DNA from: Luidia sarsii
Lineage: Eukaryota > Echinodermata > Asteroidea > Paxillosida > Luidiidae
Length of the DNA: 64,000 nucleotides
Direction: 5' to 3'
Assembly: GCA_949987565.1 (NCBI GenBank)
Contig: OX465105.1
Span: 17,138,137 to 17,202,136, forward strand
Positions within the stretch are counted from its first letter, which is position 1. Each line of letters begins with the position of its first letter. The notes below the pieces were generated by a model, which had not been told where the DNA came from, made no database searches, and saw only the letters and a program-made list of their open reading frames with translations. Positions 34,801 through 43,800 of the stretch are shown piece after piece. Position numbers and translations under genes: made by a program.

Positions 34801-36473
34801 CGGCCTGTCCCTCCGAGCTACCCCTCCCCCCCTCTCTCCACTCCCCGCTCAACCCACATTCCCCACGCTCGCATCGGGCAATTGATGCCAGGCAAGCGGG
34901 CAAGTAATCTATCTCAAAAGGCCGCCGGTAAAAGACGGTGATCACGTCATGTTATCATCGTCATCCTATAAGCCTTTTGAATTCCTTTTGAATGATTCCA
35001 CAAAGGCTCGTTGATTGGGAAGGAACTGGTCACAATCAAGTAGTTGTTCGACCCTATTCTCATTCAGATCCAACCTTAATTACCCCTCTACCTCCTTCAT
35101 TGCCCGAGGTCTATATGCCGCTTACTAACGAGCATACCACGCACGTGCGAACGTCATTAGGAATACGCAATGCCTATTGGACTGCAGTGCAATGACGTCA
35201 TTACAGTAGGGCGCCCTCAGGCGCAGGTCAAAAGGACAGCTATTTTAGTTCCCCGTTTGGTTTTGTCTCCGTTTTACCTGTGCGAGGGTAGCACTCGTAT
35301 AAATTTGTCAACAAAAGTTTCCAGTTTCAATCCGAGGATCGAATCATCAGGCTTTCTTTTTCCAAATGCATTTCCATCATTGAAGTCAATTCGCAACATT
35401 TTTGTTGAACTATCTGGTGCAAATTTCACTGTAAAAATGATTGTTGTTTTTGTTTTTCTTTCTTATTAGATTCAAACGACAACTCAAAGGGAGTGGACCA
35501 CGCCATACCGAAGAAGGAGAAGCATGACAGCCACTCGTCTCCCATGGGCTGCGAGTTGGACGCTGGGGGCGCTCCGTCCGGCCACCAGCCCCGGGACCCG
35601 AGCGGCCGCGGCCCCATGGACGAGGCGGCGCTGTTCGGCTGCGACCCGCTGACGGGCGGCGACCCGGACCTGACGCGCGTAGACGAGGCAGGCCCCTCGC
35701 ACTGCCACAAGGGCGGCATGAAGTCGGCCGGCCCCATGAGCCACGCGGCCTTGCAGCAACAGCAGCAACAGCAGCAGCAGCAGCAGCAGCAGCAACAGCA
35801 ACAGCAGCAACACAAATCCAGGACGGGTATGGGTAACAGCGCCCTCAGCGTGGACGCCGGCGGCGACGGCAGCGGCTGCGGCACGGAGGCGCGGCTGTCG
35901 GACTACACGGGCGGGGCCGGGCCCGGCGGGGTGGTGGTGGACCAGCTCTCGCCGTGCTACTCGCAGGAGCACGGCGGGGTGATGGGCGACGACGTGCAGG
36001 GCATGACCTCGGCGCAGCCCGCCACCGCGCTGGCCGTGGCCCAGCTGGCCAAGGACAGCGGCGTGCACGGCCAGGACTACCGCTCGCTCTCCGTCTTCCC
36101 CGGGGGCGCCACCAACCAGAGCCAGTGCATGGGCCAGGGCGTGCACCCGCTGCAGAGCTCCTCGGGCATGTACATGCAGAGCTGCGAGCCGCACGTGTAC
36201 AACTCGAGCGGCTACCACCACCACCACCACCACCCGACCAGCGTGGCGTCGGGCATGGCCCACCTGCACGCCCACCAGGCCCAGGCGCACGCCGCGCGCC
36301 ACCTGGCCGCCGCCCAGCAGAACATCTCGGCCTGTAACGGCGTGGGCTCGCTGCACGGGCCGTCGCAGTTCTTGCACGGCGGCCACTCCAGCACCTCCGC
36401 CTCGGACGCCATGGGACTCAACTCCAACGTGTACAACCACTTCTCCAACCACTCGGTCAAGTTCCCCATGTGA
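7306..36473 (+). CDS. Tbx6/16: T-box transcription factor, Tbx6/16 class (5' end missing)
   Basis: DNA-binding T-box transcription factor of the nucleus; this class acts in mesoderm and muscle specification in chordates. Five exons join in frame: 7306-7573, 20075-20221, 29145-29212, 30734-30798 and 35470-36473, giving about 516 residues. The T-box runs from RMFPTFRV through [75 protein letters not shown] and [19 protein letters not shown]. The segment [13 protein letters not shown] and the [14 protein letters not shown] context match Tbx6/Tbx16/VegT better than Tbx2/3, Tbx4/5, Tbx1/10, Tbx15/18 or Tbx20. The first part of the T-box (the region ending in KAGR) is not in the window, and the acceptor at 7306 splits the Arg codon before RMF. 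The C-terminal region is poorly conserved, with a 19-residue Gln run and a 7-residue His run. Introns of 12.5, 8.9, 1.5 and 4.7 kb are dominated by repeats. The Tbx6/16 assignment is from motif comparison, not a tree. Confidence 0.9.
8360..8462. repeat. (GA)n microsatellite
   Basis: Nearly pure GA dinucleotide repeat on + with GTGA interruptions, about 120 bp before a CT repeat of opposite polarity at 8580. Confidence 0.9.
8580..8780. repeat. (CT)n low-complexity block
   Basis: CT dinucleotides with CTCC and CTTT variants, including a pure run near 8677-8700. Confidence 0.9.
9968..10224. mobile_element. MITE with 14-bp TIRs and TA duplication
   Basis: Starts TGTGACCCGGCACA and ends with the exact reverse complement TGTGCCGGGTCACA. 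It is flanked by TA on both sides (9966-9967 and 10225-10226). The 257-bp AT-rich interior has no coding capacity. Perfect TIRs plus a TA target duplication fit a non-autonomous Tc1/mariner-type element. Confidence 0.75.
10360..10865. repeat. (GA)n-rich block
   Basis: About 500 bp of almost pure purine on +, with GAGAGG, GGGA and GACAGA variants and short internal duplications (for example GGGAGACCGAGAGGAGAGAG at about 10450 and 10495). Confidence 0.9.
11335..11560. repeat. (CT)n with CTTG interruptions
   Basis: CT dinucleotide repeat with regular TCTTGTTC and CTCTTGCT interruptions in its second half, suggesting tandem expansion of a longer unit. Confidence 0.9.
12560..12730. repeat. CT-rich low-complexity block
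   Basis: CTCTCC/CTACCCC variants. Two adjacent copies of a CTCCCTCCCCTACCCC-type unit are visible at about 12580 and 12622. Confidence 0.85.
15718..15880. repeat. CT/CTGT-rich block
   Basis: Pyrimidine-rich stretch with TCTGTC interruptions. Frames on both strands give low-complexity sequence only. Confidence 0.8.
15986..16158. repeat. (CCT)n trinucleotide repeat
   Basis: More than 35 nearly uninterrupted CCT units (15986-16098), then a decayed CCT/CTT tail. It reads as poly-Ser or poly-Glu/poly-Arg in different frames; none is a gene. Confidence 0.95.
16790..17070. repeat. CT-rich block
   Basis: CTGTCT at the left, then CTCTCC and CCTCTCTCT units. About 17010-17065 is a short tandem of CTCCTCTCT. 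Confidence 0.85.
17953..18110. repeat. (TGCCTC)n hexanucleotide repeat, truncated by a gap
   Basis: Tandem TGCCTC units with TGCATC variants at intervals. It stops exactly where the N run begins, so its true length is unknown. Confidence 0.95.
18111..18310. other. Assembly gap (200 N)
   Basis: Two hundred N. It most likely reflects assembly collapse of the hexanucleotide repeat that abuts it. Any frame crossing it is meaningless. Confidence 0.98.
19476..19646. mobile_element. Palindromic MITE, arms of about 37 bp
   Basis: The left arm starts GATTCACGATAGTGCGCCCT and continues through CAAGAGTTTGCAAGGCG. The right arm is its reverse complement with one mismatch (CTATTGTGAATC). The interior has its own smaller inverted repeat (GATCTCCATAA/TTACGGAGATC). 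A half copy (GCGCCCTCAAGAGTTTGCAA) occurs at about 28646, so it is a family. No clear target duplication was seen. Confidence 0.7.
19744..19992. mobile_element. GGCCGTTT-TIR MITE with TTA duplication
   Basis: Begins GGCCGTTTCCGAAGTGAAGG and ends with the inverted form TTTCGAAAACGGCC. It is flanked by TTA on both sides (19741-19743 and 19993-19995). The subterminal GGCTTAGGCTC motif is also inverted. A TTA duplication is usual for PIF/Harbinger elements. It lies 82 bp before the T-box exon at 20075, and a related partial copy is at about 55194-55306. Confidence 0.65.
20075..20221 (+). CDS. Tbx6/16: T-box gene, second visible exon (49 codons)
   Basis: [20 protein letters not shown] to TAYQNEK, phase 0 at both ends, donor GTGAGT. 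The acceptor is a NAGNAG (CCCAGCAG). I use the second AG because it restores the family sequence HGH-IILNSM; the first AG would add one Gln. Confidence 0.93.
20867..21408. repeat. 540-bp dispersed direct repeat, copy 1
   Basis: Starts GCCCGTTCTCGTCTCATCTC and ends CTTTCCACCCCA. It is nearly identical to 26229-26759 apart from small indels. It includes a TCTCG-rich head and a perfect 10-bp hairpin (GTCTCTAATC / GATTAGAGAC at 20983-21008). It has no coding content, and the copies lack TG...CA termini. Confidence 0.9.
23259..23765. repeat. GTGGGTGGATGG-type minisatellite
   Basis: About 500 bp of GTGAGTGGGTGGATGGGTGG units in a higher-order pattern: blocks with GGTGTGGTGAG and GGTGGGTAGATG variants recur at about 23380-23440 and 23540-23600. 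It is G-rich on +; open frames read only Thr/His/Pro or Gly/Trp/Val repeats. Confidence 0.95.
24500..24870. repeat. (CT)n block
   Basis: CT dinucleotide repeat with CTCG, CTCAC and CTCCCC interruptions, including a pure run around 24746-24788. Confidence 0.95.
25890..26150. repeat. TCTCG/TCTTG pentamer-like repeat
   Basis: Imperfect tandem TCGTCTTGTC and CTCGTCTTCTC motifs. They resemble the TCTCG-rich head of the 540-bp repeat that begins at 26229, so the two may share an origin. Confidence 0.7.
26229..26759. repeat. 540-bp dispersed direct repeat, copy 2
   Basis: Second copy of the 20867-21408 segment, same orientation, 5.36 kb downstream. It differs by scattered substitutions and a few small deletions (for example near 26405 and 26470). 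The homology ends at CTTTCCACCCCA, after which the sequences diverge completely. Confidence 0.9.
26870..27535. repeat. Long (CT)n block
   Basis: About 660 bp of pyrimidine-rich sequence dominated by CT dinucleotides, with CCCC and CTAT interruptions. The long Ser/Leu/Pro frames are not proteins. Confidence 0.95.
29145..29212 (+). CDS. Tbx6/16: T-box gene, third visible exon (end of T-box)
   Basis: [22 protein letters not shown], the helix that closes the T-box and contacts DNA. Acceptor TTTGCAG, donor GTACGT, phase 2 (AA of a Lys codon). A (CT)n run at 29097-29126 precedes the acceptor. Confidence 0.92.
29571..29650. repeat. (GGCT)n tetranucleotide repeat
   Basis: About 19 uninterrupted GGCT units, giving Gly-Trp-Leu-Ala repeats in the three + frames. 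The purity suggests recent expansion. Confidence 0.97.
30172..30270. repeat. Head-to-head tRNA-like SINE palindrome
   Basis: The left arm (30172-30214) and right arm (30228-30270) are reverse complements, with a single substitution and a 13-bp spacer. Each arm ends in a tRNA-type B box (GGTTCGAGTCC on +). The motif CCAGAGGTCTCGGGTTC is shared with the SINE-like copies at 47269, 51293 and 57460. There is no full cloverleaf. Confidence 0.75.
30734..30798 (+). CDS. Tbx6/16: T-box gene, fourth visible exon (65 bp)
   Basis: Acceptor CTGTACAG and donor GTAAGC. In frame it reads [21 protein letters not shown], a basic/acidic linker after the T-box. The phases (2 in, 1 out) match exons three and five exactly, which supports this small exon despite its low conservation. 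Confidence 0.8.
31440..32000. repeat. (GA)n-rich block
   Basis: About 560 bp of nearly pure purine on + with AGAGATG and GGGAGGG interruptions. Confidence 0.95.
32290..33070. repeat. GAGA/GACAGA repeat with 38-bp minisatellite core
   Basis: Purine-rich with regular C. At about 32635-32820 there are about five tandem copies of a 38-bp unit marked by GACAAAGAGAAGAGAGATAC. The flanks are more degenerate. Confidence 0.9.
33965..34430. repeat. (CTT/CTC)n triplet block
   Basis: TTC-rich start, CTCCTGCTC middle, nearly pure (CTC)n at about 34104-34192, then CTT repeats. Frames give poly-Ser, poly-Leu or poly-Pro only. Confidence 0.95.
35470..36473 (+). CDS. Tbx6/16: T-box gene, last coding exon (C-terminal domain)
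   Basis: Starts after TTATTAG; AT joins the preceding G as Asp, then [17 protein letters not shown]. The exon is GC-rich compared with the surrounding introns. It carries a CAG/CAA-coded Gln run (35754-35810, 19 Gln) and a run of 7 His near 36217, and ends HSVKFPM before TGA at 36471. The long frame on the opposite strand here is a by-product of the GC-rich composition. Confidence 0.92.
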
Positions 36474-38870
36474 TTCCGCAGCCCCGCACCGCCGCTGCCG
36501 GGCACCAGACTATTATACCGAGTCATTACCAACCAATGAACTCCAAGATAGCCCTGGTATATATATATAGATATATGTATATACTCGGCTGGCGCCTCCG
36601 TATTCATAGTTATTTTTGTTTTCCTCACGTCAGAGAATCCTCATGATGACAACGCAGTGTCCGTATACAAAGCATTTTGATGGTTGCGATGGGATGTGGA
36701 GGAATGAGTTAGAAAAGCCCTTCTTTTTAGAAAACATCTGCTTGTCGTGGCCTGGGATTTGTGGTCAGTAACTATACACATTTTTATCATCATACGACAC
36801 ACTAAGCTTCTTCTGCTTTGTTACAGCGTTGTATATAGGACCAGACAGTACACGCATTTTAATTAACACATGAAATCAGTATGTACTTCACATACAGCCG
36901 ATAGAATTTTGCACTTTGGGAAGACCGTTTGGTTCGATGCAAGATTTGATTTAGTGAATTCGGTTCCTGTTATTTATAATGTCTTTCTCTCTGCCCTATC
37001 ATTATTGTATTAAGTGACAGCTACAGGGTTTTGTTACTTTCGAAAGGTATACATGTTTAAAACGCTCGGTAGAGCAAGTAGGTGTAGCGCATGAGATGGC
37101 CTGCCAAATGAACAGAAAAATCAACCAAAATGTTAACTATTGACATGGGAAGGGACAATCCAGGCAATGTACCGTCAACCGAAGCACTGGCTGGTGACAG
37201 TGTACAGTTGCTAGCATTTGCCGCGTGGGACTTCAGGGATCAAGACCAACATGGCGGCGCCCTTTACGTCATCCACAATTGGGTATTGACGTCATAAAAT
37301 AATTTGCCTCAAACGAAGCGAAACAACATCAACCCATCAAGGTCTAGGGTCTTCTCGGACACATCAGGTTAAATCTATCTTTAGTTTTGGCGTTGAAATC
37401 GTTCGTTTTCATGATAACAGAGATTATAACATAATGTAGAAAACAAACTCACATTTTTTATGACTTGTTGTCCATAATTATAATTATGTCTTTCCGTGGA
37501 ATTGTTTCTGGTTAAGTACTTCAGTATTGTGACTCGATATTTGTATATTTTGGCTGGACATCACTGAATATTGATTTCAGGAAAGTACAGAGTTGTAATC
37601 CTTTTTTTAGAGTTTATTATTCCGACGATTATATTCCAGTTTAGCCAGATTGCGACCAATAGTTTGGACATTTTGGATTGCTGCATGTATAATGGTTAAT
37701 GTGTACTCTTGTCTTTCGTTTATTTGTTGTATTTTTTCTCGGCGTGTTATATACCAAGTCGGTATGTTGTACTTTATGGGTAATACGACTATAAGGGCTA
37801 TACAAAATCACGGATAGACCATAGAATAGACCTATTGAATGGTCGGGGTATTCTGTGTATGTTTTTCTTATTATGATCATTTCACACCCTCGTTCTTGCT
37901 TGATGTTTGAACCTACGATTCGTTCAGTGGGAAGATTTAAGTTCTCTCAACATAATTTTTGGAAGAGAATGGAAGGGCCGGTTACTGTATTCATTTATTA
38001 CACGAAGAGGCTCCTGGGAACATTAAGTTTAACACTATCAAAGTACCGTAATCATTTTCCTCACCTTTATTTTTGAAAGATTTTTAAGATTTGAACTTAT
38101 CCCATCCTGATGACAACTCAGTTTTGATACAGACACACGCACCCTCTGTAAGTTCAAAATACGCAGACCGTTGAGAAGTAAGGACATACTTTGCGCTTTT
38201 CTTCCGGGTCCAGTCCTTGCGCTAGGCCTACACAAAAAATGTTCAAGTCGACGGGGAATAGCGTCAAAGGTTGGGTCTTATAGCGTAACTGGCATGGTCA
38301 TCGTGGCATCGAACACTACCCTTCTAGTTGGCTTCCTGCATAACACATTTATGTCTATCATTGTAACCCCTCGTATACAGGATTGGGTTACGAAGTTGTG
38401 TGCACGAAAAACCGCGCCATCTTTCACGCCAGTAATTCTGCCACAATATTTTCTTGTTCAGGGGAAAATCCACTCCAGTCGATCGAACCAGCACGCATCG
38501 CACGCCATGTACAGTAATGGTCCATGATTGTGATCTGATAATTATACGACCTATAATGATTTCATAAAGCTCAAGGCTATGGTGAATTATCACGATAAAC
38601 TATACGAGACTAGGACAAGCATATGCCCGTATGTAGATTTCTTCAAGATATTTTTAAGGGAAACCTAAAAAAAAACCTTGTGCAATTTTCTTTGAAACAT
38701 TTCGATTTTTTCTCTTTACTTGTGTAATTATGATGTACAACTTATTTTTATTTCTGCGAGCACTGGTAGGTGAACGTTGATTTCTTTTTTATATATATAT
38801 ATTCGGTCGTAATTTATTCCAATTGATGGCTTGATTGTAATAAATTAAAAGTATTTCTTTATAACCTGCG
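36474..38870 (+). other. Tbx6/16: Probable 3' UTR of the T-box gene
   Basis: About 2.4 kb of AT-rich sequence with no supportable coding frame. It contains an AT dinucleotide run near 36560. It ends at the canonical poly(A) signal AATAAA at 38839-38844. The length suits a post-transcriptionally controlled developmental gene, but the UTR extent is inferred. Confidence 0.6.
38839..38844 (+). terminator. AATAAA poly(A) signal, T-box gene
   Basis: Canonical hexamer in an AT-rich context, the first convincing one I noticed after the stop codon at 36471. Confidence 0.55.
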
Positions 38871-39209
38871 TGTAAATAAGCTTTTATTTAGTGACGATAT
38901 ATTAAAATGTGGAGAGACGTAGAGATATACCTCAAAGGCAAATGGTGGCTTGTCGTTTTTTGTCTGAGTTCTCTGTAATACACTACAAAATATCATTGTG
39001 CTCTAGTGTTATCGCTGTTCACCCATAACGTTTCATTAGGCGTTTTAAACTGATCAGTCAAAATGTTATGGTCCCGGTTTTCGCGCCAAAACTTGCCCGT
39101 CCCATAATTCGACCAAGGTTACTCGTCGCCAGGAACTCATCCCTATAACAACCAAGCTGAAGCTAGCCCAGTACTTTCGTCAGAAGAAGACGATTGGTCA
39201 GCATCAAGG

Positions 39210-39446
39210 GGCCTTTTCCAAACCCCGGCTCAGTAGGCTCAGGCTCCGGTTTTGTCTCCAGTTCTTCCATCCATTTGAAAGTACAAGGCGTGAAAATGGA
39301 AGGCCTTTGGCCTCGTTTTGGAATGTTTTTTAAATGGAATCCAAAATTTCAACCTCAACAAAGAACTCCGACCTGTGATTGGCAGCTATTGGATAACAGA
39401 GACGAAGCCGGAGCCGAAGCCTATTGCCGGGTTTTGAAAAAGGGCC
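39210..39446. mobile_element. GGCC-TIR MITE, copy A
   Basis: Left end GGCCTTTTCCAAACCCCGGCT; right end is the inverse with mismatches (GCCGGGTTTTGAAAAAGGGCC). The subterminal GGCTCCGG/CCGGAGCC is also inverted. Non-coding. Same family as the copy at 39752. Confidence 0.65.
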
Positions 39447-39751
39447 TAGGTACCTTGAGCATGGAGTGTTTGCCTATTTTCGTCCCAAAAGAGCCTGCGA
39501 AGGCTATATGTTTGTCCCAACCAACTCGCCCCAATCTCACCATCTACCGTCGATCCTTTTTTGACTTGATTAGTCCTGGTCTTCTTTCCAAATGAATCAA
39601 TCAACTGATCTGCACGTGGACAGAAACATTCCAGAAGATTTATGTTCCGGGAGCATATCCGAAAACAAATCTCAGCGGCTTAAAACTTAGAAAATCAATT
39701 CAAGCGAAGTTGTAACCTTCAACTTCCAAAGGAAGTGGAGTACCACTTTAT

Positions 39752-39972
39752 GGCCCTTTTCCAAAACTCGGCTTCGGCTTTGTCTCCGGCTTCGTCTCTG
39801 TTATCCAAAAGCTGAAAACACAGGATGGGGTTCTTTGTTGAAGTTGAAGCTTTGGATTATTTTTTTTTCTTCAAAATTCAGTGTAACATTGAAAAACGAC
39901 TCCCGTTTTCATGCCTTGGACAAAAGAAGGAAAGAGTCTGACCGGCCCATAGCCGGTTTTTGGAAAAGGGCC
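39752..39972. mobile_element. GGCC-TIR MITE, copy B
   Basis: Left end GGCCCTTTTCCAAAACTCGG; right end CCGGTTTTTGGAAAAGGGCC. Flanked by TAT on both sides (39749-39751 and 39973-39975), a possible 3-bp target duplication. Non-coding, 221 bp. Confidence 0.7.
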
Positions 39973-40780
39973 TATTTAGGTGTGAAGGTTAAATCTGCCC
40001 CCCCCCCTGTTAAATGTGTCTGCCCGGACACATTTAACCGGTTGTGGCCATGTACATTTGTCCGGGGGACACATAAACCTGGATAACCCTGTCCAGGAGA
40101 TACTTTGATCTAGGTAATTCTGTCCCCCTGGATACATTTAGCGGGGGATCGGGAGGGGGATGAATATTAGCCTTCACATAGGCATTCTAGAAGGGTGCAG
40201 CACACAAAATCCATCCAAGATGGCTCCGCCGAGCTGATTATCATAAAGTGTGTACCCACAACTTTTTTTTAATAAGGGGTCTTTGGAGGCTAATTAACTT
40301 ATACATTGTAGTACAAGTGAAGCTTAAGACAACCTGGGGTTTCACTCTTCAATTTGGTATGTAATTTGGACCATATCTGGCTTTAAATGTGGCCCTATTT
40401 GGCTGTGGAAGTGGAGGGGTCCATCCCAAAATCCTTGCAGAAATTTGGCTCGGACGGCTACACATTTTGGGGGTGTTTTTTCTGAGGGTAATTAGCAAAA
40501 AATCTAATCGGCTAAGAGCACTAAAATTGAAAAGAATCTGAGAGATGAAGGTCCAAACTACAATTTAAAGTATAGCTACAAGAACTGAGAGACTTTTGGG
40601 CATGGGATAATTGGCTTTGAAAGCGAGTGTTTTTGTATAGTGTTCAATGGGAGCTCTATTTAGTGTTCTGCACCCAGAAGGAGTGGATGTGGGGCGCCCT
40701 CTCGAAACCTTTATGTCAGACGTGCCACTTAAGAGCAAGCGACTTGTAGCAAGTTTAGGATTTAGCCCACGTGAACTAAA

Positions 40781-40797
40781 ACAAAGATGGCGGCGCC
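40781..40797 (+). promoter_or_regulatory. YY1-type motif over the ERAL1 start codon
   Basis: AAAGATGGCGGC overlaps the ATG at 40787. YY1 sites of the form AANATGGCGGC near the start codon are common in animal housekeeping and mitochondrial-protein genes. The site is seen; its use is inferred. Confidence 0.4.
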
Positions 40798-40892
40798 CAC
40801 GGTCGTCTGCCGTCTCAGGCTGCTGCGGCAGTTTTCAAGAAATTATGCGCATCTGAGAGCTCCTTTTGCTGCAACTCTGCAGTCTTTCGATG
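40787..40892 (+). CDS. ERAL1: ERAL1 exon 1 (start codon, mitochondrial presequence)
   Basis: ATG at 40787, donor GTAAGA at 40893, phase 1. The G left at the end joins TC of exon 2 as Val. It is too short for a simple frame search; it is supported by the presequence character, the donor and the phase match with 41808. Confidence 0.75.
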
Positions 40893-43800
40893 GTAAGAGA
40901 AAGAAGAAATCTACTTAAGAATTCCAAGCCTCCGTTCCTCTGAATTTCACTTCGCATATGTGGCATTTGTTATTCATTAAATATTTCACTTGACTTAGCC
41001 TTTACTTTAGTTTACAATTACATTTACACTGTGTAACTGTAACTGTGTAACTTACTGTAAGTGTAACACTGTACAGTAACACTTCAGTAACACATTTTAC
41101 TTTTTTAGGCCTTATTTTTAGCATGGGCCTAGGCAGTAGGCAATGACATTATTTATTATAAGGCAGTGTATATTGACCCGGCAATGGCATTTCTTCGCGC
41201 AAACGCTATTCTGCCGGTCCCTTCCTTACTCAGTCTGAGTGATTAATTAGCAAACTGTCATCTATGTCGTGCCGGCTTCTCTCTTGCCCAAAAGGTTATT
41301 CAGGATCAACCTCCGGCGGAATAACCTTTCGGGCAAGATAGCCGGGAACACGTGATGACAGTTGGCCAATCAAACTAATGGACCAGCTGAACAGCTTTTG
41401 CAGGAAGAATGCTGATGTTTATGCCGGCACCAGCAGCATGACGTGATGAAAATTGGCCAATCAGTGTAGGGAACGACAAAGTAGTGTTTGCAACTGCAAG
41501 AATGCCGATGCCGGCAAAATAGGCTCTTCCATTTGTAAATGGTTCTCAATACTATTATTACTTTCGCAGTGGCTGTTGTTACGGCAGTCGTCCATGTGGT
41601 TCCCTGACTTGATTGTATTTCGTCAACATTGCAGGCTGGTTGAACCAGTCTATTAGCTGATAGTCTGGTTCCAAAAGCTAAACATCCTGACAAATACTGT
41701 GAAGTCAGGGAACCACACGGACGACTGCCGTAACAACAGCCACTGCGTATTACTTTATTAAGGTTTCCCGTCATCCCATGGGTCAATTTAGTGTATTGTT
41801 TTGAAAGTCCACCTGCCACAGACACGATTAGTGGCTTCAAGCGCACATGCTGATGGACCCATAGAGGGCGCCCTAGACAATAATGGCTGTCATCTTGGAG
41901 ATATGTCACCGCCGTCGCCAACCGCCAACACACAGCTAGAGGCCAAGACCATTCCAATCAGTCCAGAGAGAGGTAGGAATCTTTTTCTCTCTTTTTTCCC
42001 CCCGTTTTTTCATCGGATCATTTAATGGAATCTTTCGGCAAGACATCCTGACATGCCTATAAGTTTACTTCGGAATCTTATTCATAGTATAGACAGACAT
42101 GCTGCAAACTGCAATACTGAACTAGAATGACCCAAACCGCAAATCTCACGATTTTGGAGGGCCGTACGACCTTTTCGATCCCAGGATCTTTCTCTAGTTT
42201 CAGCTTTGGAGGAAGATTCTCCAAGGAAAAGCGAATGAGGCGTATGAGGATGGTGGCTTTGGAAAGAGCTGTTAACTCAACATCTCTGTCAGTGTGTGCT
42301 TTCTGCATATGCCCTGGCAGGAGAATGTCCTGGCTTTCAACTATTGAGCTAGGCTACATTGAACTTCCCCCATGCAAACCTTCAATTTCAAATCTGATTT
42401 ACACCAATTTGCATGTGCCAGCAATGATGAAGATACTTTCCACCTACACCATCGAGCATTAATAGAAAATGTCAATTTATCCTTTAATAATTTGTTTCCC
42501 CATTTTCAATTTCTTAAATTTTTATTTATATATATATTTTTTTTCATTTTTTTTTTTTTTTCATTTTTTTTTTTTTTTTTTTTTGGGGGGGGGGGGTTCG
42601 CTCATGTCACAGCTCAGCAAGAGATGCTCTTACTTAAGAGTCCAGACCAGCCTGCAAATGCCCGCATCCTCAAAGTTGCCATCGTGGGATCGCCGAATGC
42701 CGGCAAATCCACCCTCATCAACAGCCTCATCGGCCAGAGGGTAAGCAAAGCACAGACACAGACGATCAAGGACGGGGGATGTTTCATAGTATCATACAGT
42801 CAGGGGTCTCCTGATGACAGACAGAGTATACTAGCGCAGAACATTGTGTTTGCTGCCAGCAGTATGGAGACCCACTAGATGGCGATTAAGTCCACTTATT
42901 GATTATCCTCCAGGGGTATGCTCAAATTACCAAAATGCAAATCTTAAAATTGAGTGGGCATGACTTTTCGATCCTAGCAGGACCTTTCTCTGCCTTTGAG
43001 AAAGGTCCTGCTAGGATCGAAACGTCAGGCCCACTCAATTTTAAAAAATATTTTAGGTATTGTCTTATCTGGTCTTCTGTTCTCATATTGCAGCCCACAG
43101 CCCATCACTTGTTTTGTCTTAAGGACCCATTAGAAATAAGTTGAAAAACGTTCATGGGCTATCCCTGGTATTACTTAATGTTTATGTATATTGTGCAACA
43201 CTCATTTTTAGTATTCTTGTCTTCTATCTTCAGTTTCTGTTTTTACATTTTTTTGGGGGGGGGTGAAACCGAAAAAAAATCAAATCAAATCAAATCAGTC
43301 AGATCAGCGATATACTAAATAAATCAGAGATATATCCTTAATAAATTGAAATGAAAGTGGTTTGTTTTTTGGTTCCACAGATCTGTTCAGTATCCAGTAA
43401 GGTGCACACTACACGGTCCAATGCCCTTGGCGTTCTCACCGGTGACAACACACAGATTGTGAGTCTACGTAACCGTCTCAATCCCTCGACAGAAAGCTTG
43501 ACAATGCTGTCCTACGATGGGGTCGCTCAGTCAAATAATTATGGAGGGGTGGGGGAGGGAGGGGCTAAGGCAAGGCAGTGGAGGCTTGGAGAAGTGTGTG
43601 TGGCTCTCAGTCCATCTTCTTCTTCTTCTTCTTTTTCTTTTTCTTCTTTTACCTTCTTCTTCTTCTTCTTCTTCTTCTTCTTCTTCTTCTTCTTCTACTT
43701 GCGAATGAGGCAAGCAGCATTTATGTTATATCCCTTAAAGGCCCTATACAACATTGGTGAAGTCCAAAAGATATATAGCTGCCTTGCCTTAGCCTTTGAG

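Larger units (their letters stand above)
30799..35469 (+). other. T-box intron (4.7 kb), mostly purine- or pyrimidine-rich
   Basis: Contains the GA block 31440-32000, GACAGA minisatellite 32290-33070, CCT repeat 33290-33440 and CTT/CTC block 33965-34430. A CRE-like palindrome TGACGTCA sits at 35193-35200. The stretches 30.8-31.4 kb and 34.5-35.4 kb are unique sequence with no supportable gene. Confidence 0.75.
38871..40786. other. Intergenic region between T-box gene and ERAL1
   Basis: Holds two related MITEs (39210-39446 and 39752-39972). About 39.98-40.15 kb is rich in GGACACATTTA-type short repeats. No coding exon was seen. The ERAL1 promoter should lie near the right end. Confidence 0.7.

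Noticed and set aside
35484..36452. 322-residue minus-strand frame opposite the last T-box exon
   Set aside because: It is an antisense shadow of a GC-rich exon whose sense frame is confirmed by T-box splicing phase.
39979..39986. AGGTGTGA T-box half site downstream of the T-box gene
   Set aside because: A single 8-mer at the edge of a MITE is expected by chance and has no supporting context.
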